Part shown: positions 5,844-9,673 of the stretch, piece by piece
Numbering within the stretch: the first letter of the stretch is position 1
Layout: the number at the start of each line of letters is the position of its first letter
Source of the DNA: Chitinophagaceae bacterium
GTDB lineage: Bacteria > Bacteroidota > Bacteroidia > Chitinophagales > Chitinophagaceae
DNA: 9,673 nucleotides
Direction of reading: 5' to 3'
Assembly: GCA_018061385.1 (NCBI GenBank)
Contig: JAGOUF010000045.1
Location: 1 to 9,673 of the forward strand
The notes under the pieces: model-generated
The model's database searches: none
Told to the model about the DNA's origin: nothing
The model's input: the letters and a program-made list of their open reading frames with translations, nothing else
Made by a program: the position numbers and the translations under genes

Positions 5844-7199
5844 TTACTCCAACACCTTTTTCATCGCCTCGGCTTTCAATAAACATTCTTCATATTCACT
5901 TTCTGCATGGCTGTTGTAGGTTATACCACCACCTACTTGATAACTGAGGTATTGGTTTTGTGCATTGTAGGTAATGCTTCTTATAACTACATTAAAATCA
6001 AAATCTTTATTAGGTGCTATATAACCTACACAACCACTATAAATGCCTCGTTTGGTTTGTTCGTACTGTTCGGTTAACTCCATTACTTTTTGCTTTGGAG
6101 CACCCGTCATACTACCCATAGGAAAAGTGGCTGCTAACACATCTGCAAAATTGGTTTGGGGTGCTACAGTTCCACTAATAGTTGAAATCATTTGATACAC
6201 TTGCGGAAAAGTGTACACCTTAAATAACTCATCTACTTTAACCGATCCTTCATTACAAATTTTACTAAAATCGTTTCGTACTAAATCTACCACCATTACA
6301 TTCTCAGCTTTGTCTTTACTACTGTTTTGTAAAGCATTTTTATTGGCTATATCTATTTCGGGATTGTGTACATTTCTTTTAAATGTTCCCTTGATGGGTT
6401 GAGAAATGATTTCTGTTCCTTGTTTTTTAATATATCGTTCTGGGCTTGCACAAAGCAAAAATTTATCCTCCAATTTATAAAAGCAAGAAAATGGATTGGG
6501 TGAAATTTCAGCTAGTTTTTGATACGTTTCCAACGGATTAATAGTTACTTTGGTTGCATAAAACTCCTGACAAAAATTAATTTCGTAACAATCGCCTCTT
6601 AGAATATGTTTTTTTAATTGCTCAATGGTTTTTAGATAGATTTCTTTGGTTATTCTTGGGGTGATGATGTTCGTTTTTCGTTGCTCGATACTCGATACTC
6701 GTTGCTCGTTGTTCGTTGTTTTCCCCAATTCCAAATTCCCTACACACTTACTTTCCACTTGCCACTCTCCACTTGCCAACAAATCAATTGCATTAAAAAC
6801 ACTTTCGGGAATGCTACTAATACAACTGATTTCTACTGCTTCTTTACTTAGCTCAATCACCGTTTCAGGTTGAAAGAAAAAAAAATCTGGGAACTGAATT
6901 CCATCGTGGTGATTAGAGGTTAATCCATGTAATTCATTTTTAAAATCATAGCTTACATGACCAAATAACCAATCGTTCTTGGTTTGTTCAAATTGAGTAA
7001 AATCTTTGAGTGTATTGGGGGTTGACGTAAAGCTACTAACAGCATTTACCGCCAACAAACATTCAACACTATTATAGGGTGTTTGATATTGATGGTTATC
7101 TAAAAAACAACAAATGTTGAACTGGTTTGCCCAACTCAACATTTGTTGTTTAAATACACTATAATTATTGATGGCAAATATTGCCTTTGTTCTATTCAC
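5844..7199 (-). CDS. pabB: Aminodeoxychorismate synthase component I (PabB)
   Basis: PabB converts chorismate to 4-amino-4-deoxychorismate, the precursor of p-aminobenzoate and folate, using ammonia from a glutamine amidotransferase partner (PabA); no partner is in the window. The 451-residue product has the chorismate-binding domain from about residue 185: GDCYEINF (202-209), QPIKGTFKR with Lys270, AENVMVVDLVRND (298-310), FPMGSMTGAPKQK (359-371) and YSGCVGYI (387-394). PIKGT, with lysine where TrpE has alanine (PIAGT), separates PabB from anthranilate synthase; the equivalent E. coli Lys274 is the active-site nucleophile. The start is a GTG at 7199, 14 nt behind the stop codon of the acidic-protein gene; the next in-frame Met is residue 20. 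Oddity: residues about 141-178, between the N-terminal region and the catalytic domain, are encoded by short tandem repeats and look like an in-frame insertion. Confidence 0.93.
   Translation of the reverse strand: MNRTKAIFAINNYSVFKQQMLSWANQFNICCFLDNHQYQTPYNSVECLLAVNAVSSFTSTPNTLKDFTQFEQTKNDWLFGHVSYDFKNELHGLTSNHHDGIQFPDFFFFQPETVIELSKEAVEISCISSIPESVFNAIDLLASGEWQVESKCVGNLELGKTTNNEQRVSSIEQRKTNIITPRITKEIYLKTIEQLKKHILRGDCYEINFCQEFYATKVTINPLETYQKLAEISPNPFSCFYKLEDKFLLCASPERYIKKQGTEIISQPIKGTFKRNVHNPEIDIANKNALQNSSKDKAENVMVVDLVRNDFSKICNEGSVKVDELFKVYTFPQVYQMISTISGTVAPQTNFADVLAATFPMGSMTGAPKQKVMELTEQYEQTKRGIYSGCVGYIAPNKDFDFNVVIRSITYNAQNQYLSYQVGGGITYNSHAESEYEECLLKAEAMKKVLE
6661..6780 (-). repeat. Three short-repeat blocks translated within pabB
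   Basis: Three different short-repeat blocks lie side by side. At 6672-6720, read on the minus strand, seven heptamers follow in exact register: AACAACG, AGCAACG and AGTATCG twice each and AAAAACG once. At 6723-6740 are related AATTCC-type units. At 6754-6764 and 6768-6778 the 11-mer TCCACTTGCCA is repeated with a 14-nt period (plus strand). All are read in frame without a stop, giving low-complexity residues 141-178 of PabB. The heptamers match the type found at 110-144. Such DNA is normally expected between genes. Confidence 0.7.
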
Positions 7200-7213
7200 A
7201 CTATTGATTACAA

Positions 7214-7651
7214 TTAAAAATCATCGTCATCAGCAAAGTCATCTCCACCATCATCAAATAAGTCAAACTCTTTAAAGTCTTCATCTACTTTAAAGTCATC
7301 GTCATCACTCGATTTTTTTCCACCTGCTGCTTTACCGCCTTTTGCTTTTGGAATATCAAATTCATCAAAATCAGGATCCCAAGCATCTTCTTCTTCAGTT
7401 GCTTCCCAATCGTCTTTTTCTTCTACATCATCATCTTCATCATCCTCATCGTCTTCGTCTTTCGCTTTTTTTGAAGTAGATTTTGAAGCCGTTTTCTTGG
7501 TTGGCTTAGTATCAAAATCATCATCGTCTTCTAAATCATCGTCATCTTCTTCTAATTGTTTTTTACTTTTAGACGATGGCTTTGCTGCACTTTCTTTTGC
7601 AGGCACTTTAGGTGTGGAGGATTTTAGATCCTTATCAGATTTTGTTGGCAT
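7214..7651 (-). CDS. Small, highly acidic low-complexity protein
   Basis: Function is unknown; the 145-residue product seems largely disordered. Lysine/serine-rich blocks (about 1-31, 48-64 and 102-114) alternate with acidic blocks made mostly of Asp and Glu (33-46, 65-95 and 115-145). Two ordered-looking motifs with aromatic residues stand out, WDPDFDEFDIPK (91-102) and FKVDEDFKEFDLFDD (120-134), and the protein ends in DDDDF. From memory, similar acidic proteins occur in Chitinophagia-type genomes, sometimes near purA, but I cannot assign a role; binding a basic partner or mimicking nucleic acid are guesses. The DNA contains trinucleotide runs (GAT/GAC/GAA on the coding strand, for example 7426-7460) that could slip in replication. 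The ATG at 7651 is clear. pabB starts 14 nt after its stop codon, which suggests one transcript. Confidence 0.88.
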   Translation of the reverse strand: MPTKSDKDLKSSTPKVPAKESAAKPSSKSKKQLEEDDDDLEDDDDFDTKPTKKTASKSTSKKAKDEDDEDDEDDDVEEKDDWEATEEEDAWDPDFDEFDIPKAKGGKAAGGKKSSDDDDFKVDEDFKEFDLFDDGGDDFADDDDF

Positions 7652-7681
7652 GGTTCTAATAAGATTTTATATTTTGATGGT

Positions 7682-7706
7682 GTAAAATTTCAACGCAAAA
7701 TTTTAC
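7682..7706. repeat. 9-bp inverted repeat holding 17-nt repeat copy 2
   Basis: GTAAAATTT (7682-7690) and AAATTTTAC (7698-7706) form a perfect 9-bp inverted repeat around a 7-nt loop, in the 88-nt gap between the purA stop codon and the acidic-protein start. On the minus strand, 7705-7689 reads TAAAATTTTGCGTTGAA, identical to 849-865. The stem is all A-T but for the end pair, so it is weak as a terminator. It could be an operator or leader hairpin for the acidic-protein gene, or help end purA transcripts. Confidence 0.5.
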
Positions 7707-7739
7707 TAACCAAAATTTTCGGAATATTTTTTTTATAAT

Positions 7740-9002
7740 TTACAAACTAATTATTTGTTCTCTTCCTGGTCCGTTAGAAACATACTTTATTGGAGCACCA
7801 ATAAATTCGTTAATAAACTCAATATATTGTGACATATCAACAGGTACTTCTGCTGCTTGTTTTAATACTGTACTATCGCAATTCCAGCCCTTAAATGCTT
7901 TGTATTGAGGGTTAATTTCTACTTTACTAATAGCAAACGGAACTTCATCTGTAATTTTTCCATTAATGCTATAAGCAGTACAAACGTTTAAGTTAGCAAA
8001 TGAATCTAACACATCGGCTTTTGTCATTACAACTTGTGTAATACCATTAATCATACAAGTATATTTCAATGCAACTAAATCAATCCAACCACATCTTCTT
8101 GGTCGGCCTGTAGTTGCACCAAATTCGCTACCAATTTTTCTCAATTCTTCCCCTGTTGCATCATGTAGTTCTGTAGGAAAAGGGCCGCCACCAACTCTTG
8201 TACAATATGCTTTGGTAACACCAATTACTTCATTAATTTTTTTAGGACTAATGCCCAAGCCTGTACAAACGCCAGCACTAATGGTGTTGGACGATGTTAC
8301 AAAAGGGAATGTTCCAAAATCTATATCTAACATACTGCCTTGTGCTCCTTCAGCCAATACTTTTTTTCCTTCGTCTAATTTTTTATTAATGAAATATTCT
8401 CCATTAACAATATTCAATGTTTTTAAAAATTCTACAGCTTCAAAAAACTCAGTTTCCCAAGCACTAATATCTTCGGTAAAATTAAAATTGTTTAATAAGG
8501 TTTGGTGCTTGGCTCTTAAATCTTTGTATTGTTTGTCAAAATCGGCACTTAATAAATCGCCAACACGAATTGCATTTCTACCAGTTTTATCCATGTAAGC
8601 TGGACCAATACCTTTTAAAGTACTACCAATTTTGCTATCTCCTTTTTGCATTTCACTTGCTTTGTCTAAAGCTCTGTGAGATGGAATAATCACATTGGTT
8701 TTTTCAGCAATAAATAAATTTAGTTTTACATCAACACCAAAAGAAGCAACAACATCACATTCTCTTTTTAATGTAACAGGATCTAATACTACGCCATTGC
8801 CAATTAGGTTTACACAACCTTTATGAAAAATACCCGAAGGTATTTGGTGCAACACTACTTTTTTCCCTTCTACATATAATGTGTGGCCAGCATTTGGACC
8901 ACCTTGAAAACGTGCAATTACATCGTAGTTGGGAGCAAAGAAGTCTACAATTTTTCCTTTGCCTTCATCGCCCCACTGTAAACCTAAAAGTACATCAACC
9001 AT
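7740..9002 (-). CDS. purA: Adenylosuccinate synthetase
   Basis: PurA joins IMP and aspartate with GTP to form adenylosuccinate, the first committed step to AMP, in the cytoplasm. The 420-residue product is complete and somewhat shorter than the 432-residue E. coli enzyme. It shows WGDEGKGK (10-17) with catalytic Asp12, GGPNAGHT (34-41) with catalytic His40, GIGPAYMDKTGR (131-142), EGAQGSMLDID (218-228), FPFVTSSNT (232-240), TRVGGGPFPTEL (268-279), the IMP/aspartate-binding TTGRPRRCGW (297-306), guanine-binding TKAD (327-330) and SNGPGREQ near the C-terminus. Asp12 and His40 match E. coli Asp13 and His41. The ATG at 9002 sits close behind a consensus promoter. The acidic-protein gene follows 88 nt downstream on the same strand. 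Confidence 0.98.
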   Translation of the reverse strand: MVDVLLGLQWGDEGKGKIVDFFAPNYDVIARFQGGPNAGHTLYVEGKKVVLHQIPSGIFHKGCVNLIGNGVVLDPVTLKRECDVVASFGVDVKLNLFIAEKTNVIIPSHRALDKASEMQKGDSKIGSTLKGIGPAYMDKTGRNAIRVGDLLSADFDKQYKDLRAKHQTLLNNFNFTEDISAWETEFFEAVEFLKTLNIVNGEYFINKKLDEGKKVLAEGAQGSMLDIDFGTFPFVTSSNTISAGVCTGLGISPKKINEVIGVTKAYCTRVGGGPFPTELHDATGEELRKIGSEFGATTGRPRRCGWIDLVALKYTCMINGITQVVMTKADVLDSFANLNVCTAYSINGKITDEVPFAISKVEINPQYKAFKGWNCDSTVLKQAAEVPVDMSQYIEFINEFIGAPIKYVSNGPGREQIISL

Positions 9003-9021
9003 ATACTGTTTTTATATAGGG

Positions 9022-9029
9022 CAAATGTA
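9022..9029 (-). promoter_or_regulatory. -7 promoter element of purA
   Basis: On the minus strand this reads TACATTTG, an exact match to the Bacteroidota -7 consensus TAnnTTTG. A weak -33 candidate, TTTC, is at 9051-9054 (21-nt spacing). Transcription would begin about 6 nt downstream, leaving a leader of only about 14 nt before the purA ATG. No Shine-Dalgarno sequence is seen in that leader (it is rich in A and T). Confidence 0.5.
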
Positions 9030-9334
9030 AGTGTTGAAATAATGGAAATAGAAAACTATTGATAAAATGTGGAGAGAAAATATTTTTGATGAAAAAGGTT
9101 TCATACAAAGTAACAATTGCTTGAATAGAATACAGAAATAAAGCCACAAAGAACCAACGATACATAGTAACACAACGAAAAAAAATTAAAAATTTTCCTT
9201 TCTGAATTTTAAAAAATCTATAAATCAATTTTACTCAGAGAAAATCATTTGCTCTAATTATTTATTTCAATTGCCAAAGGCTATTAATCTTCTTTGTACA
9301 GTTTTTCAATGGTGAAATTAACCAACAAAAAATT

Positions 9335-9361
9335 TCTGTGATATCTGTGTTTTCTGCGAGA
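9335..9361 (+). repeat. Three 9-mers of TCTGYGNNN type
   Basis: Three consecutive 9-nt units, TCTGTGATA, TCTGTGTTT and TCTGCGAGA, share the first six bases apart from one T/C change. The array lies in noncoding DNA just beyond the terminator of the DksA-like gene. The unit differs from the heptamers at 110-144 and 6672-6720 but has the same style: a fixed core and variable remaining bases. Confidence 0.5.
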
Positions 9362-9370
9362 AATAACATA

Positions 9371-9398
9371 AAAACAAAAAGCCACCTTGCGGCGGCTT
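9371..9398 (-). terminator. Rho-independent terminator of the DksA-like gene
   Basis: On the minus strand AAGCCGCC (9398-9391) pairs with GGTGGCTT (9386-9379), giving 8 bp with one G-U wobble around a GCAA tetraloop of GNRA type. It is followed by a T-rich tract (TTTTTGTTTTT, overlapping the stem end) down to 9371. It begins 27 nt after the stop codon of the gene it ends. The asymmetry of wobble and T-run fixes its direction as leftward. Confidence 0.9.
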
Positions 9399-9425
9399 AA
9401 AGCTATCTTTAAAATGAAGATTTAA

Positions 9426-9673
9426 TTATTCTCCACTATTTGGTTTAACCAATCCAAGTTTTGCTTCTAAACTTAATGTAGCATGTGGTACTGCACGTAA
9501 ACGAGCTTTATCAATTAATTTACCTGTCATTCTACAAACGCCATAGGTTTTGCTTTCAATACGCATAATGGCTTTTTCTAAATGATCAATATAAGTAATG
9601 GTACGGCTAGCCATTTGGCTTAATTGTTCACGTTCCATACTTAAACTTCCATCTTCCATTGTCATGTATCTTC
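9426..9673 (-). CDS. DksA/TraR-like transcription regulator, 5' part missing
   Basis: Members of the DksA/TraR family bind RNA polymerase through the secondary channel and change promoter response. Only the C-terminal part is present: the frame is open to the right edge, and the in-frame ATG at 9665 is internal because full-length relatives are about 120-130 residues long. The visible part has EDGSLSMEREQL, a helix (ASRTITYIDHLEKAIMRIE), then YGVCRMTGKLIDKARLRAVPHA, the family's C-terminal finger. Only one cysteine remains where the classical finger has C-x2-C and a second pair, as in many Bacteroidota members, so zinc binding is doubtful. The protein ends KPNSGE. A strong terminator follows 27 nt later. 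Its promoter and neighbours upstream lie outside the window. Confidence 0.88.
   Translation of the reverse strand, partial: RYMTMEDGSLSMEREQLSQMASRTITYIDHLEKAIMRIESKTYGVCRMTGKLIDKARLRAVPHATLSLEAKLGLVKPNSGE

Larger units (their letters stand above)
9003..9425. other. 423-nt noncoding region between purA and the DksA-like gene
   Basis: The stretch holds the purA promoter at its left end and the terminator of the DksA-like gene at its right end. Two short-period repeat patches lie between: a degenerate one at 9142-9177 with CACAAAG/CACAACG-like units at 8-10 nt spacing, and a clearer 9-mer array at 9335-9361. An open frame at 8995-9228 on the minus strand overlaps the purA start and promoter and is not credible. 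In 9240-9330 I see no gene, RNA or repeat. Confidence 0.5.

Noticed and set aside
6211..6873. Two short plus-strand open frames antisense to pabB
   Set aside because: They lie opposite conserved PabB sequence or the repeat-coded linker and show no features of real proteins.
7497..7685. Open frame of 62 codons on the plus strand with a poly-serine run
   Set aside because: It is the reverse complement of the GAT/GAC repeats of the acidic-protein gene; the serine run is a by-product of those codons.
8212..8598. Open frame of 128 codons on the plus strand inside purA
   Set aside because: It lies wholly antisense to purA, whose product matches its family over its whole length; the antisense product has no recognisable features.
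8995..9228. Open frame of 77 codons on the minus strand upstream of purA
   Set aside because: It overlaps the purA start and the consensus purA promoter, has a low-complexity hydrophobic and basic composition without motifs, and crosses a repeat patch.
1..9673. tRNA, rRNA, riboswitch or insertion sequence
   Set aside because: No cloverleaf, rRNA core, transposase frame or terminal inverted repeat pair with target duplication was recognised on either strand by eye.

Overview
The window looks like chromosomal DNA of a member of the Bacteroidota, most likely the Chitinophagia/Sphingobacteriia side (inferred, no tree run). Reasons: low G+C; clpP, purA and pabB products of Bacteroidota type; a DksA/TraR-like protein with the degenerate one-cysteine finger common in this phylum; a TPR-CHAT protein; promoter elements of the TAnnTTTG type instead of TATAAT; and little Shine-Dalgarno signal before genes.

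Layout from left to right. 1-149 is noncoding and holds a heptamer repeat. 150-845 (-) is clpP. 846-1077 is a divergent regulatory gap. 1078-1950 (+) and 1986-2618 (+) form a very AT-rich two-gene cassette: an uncharacterised protein with an ADP-ribosyltransferase-like (or FRG-like) motif series, then an uncharacterised protein with a HEPN-like R-x4-H motif. 2807-5785 (+) is a 992-residue protein with a signal peptide, nine 42-residue TPR units and a C-terminal CHAT protease domain with intact His and Cys. A two-tier hairpin at 5794-5828 separates it from the convergent pabB (5844-7199, -). pabB lies 14 nt behind a small, extremely acidic protein gene (7214-7651, -). purA (7740-9002, -) follows, with a good promoter. 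A 423-nt noncoding stretch then leads to a Rho-independent terminator and the 3' part of a DksA/TraR-like gene that runs off the right edge.

clpP, purA, pabB and the DksA-like gene are housekeeping or regulatory: proteolysis, AMP synthesis, folate precursor, transcription control. The accessory part is 1043-5785. The two-gene cassette has its own promoter and differs in base composition from its flanks. It lies directly upstream of clpP, where many Bacteroidota carry tig, and resembles a toxin-antitoxin or defence-type module; that function is inference. Whether the TPR-CHAT gene belongs with it is open, because its signal peptide points outside the cytoplasm.

A second theme is short-period degenerate repeats: heptamers of the type NNNAACG at 110-144 and again inside the pabB coding region (6672-6720), where about 115 nt of three repeat types are translated in frame, plus nonamers at 9335-9361. 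A 17-nt sequence occurs exactly twice, upstream of clpP and upstream of the acidic-protein gene.
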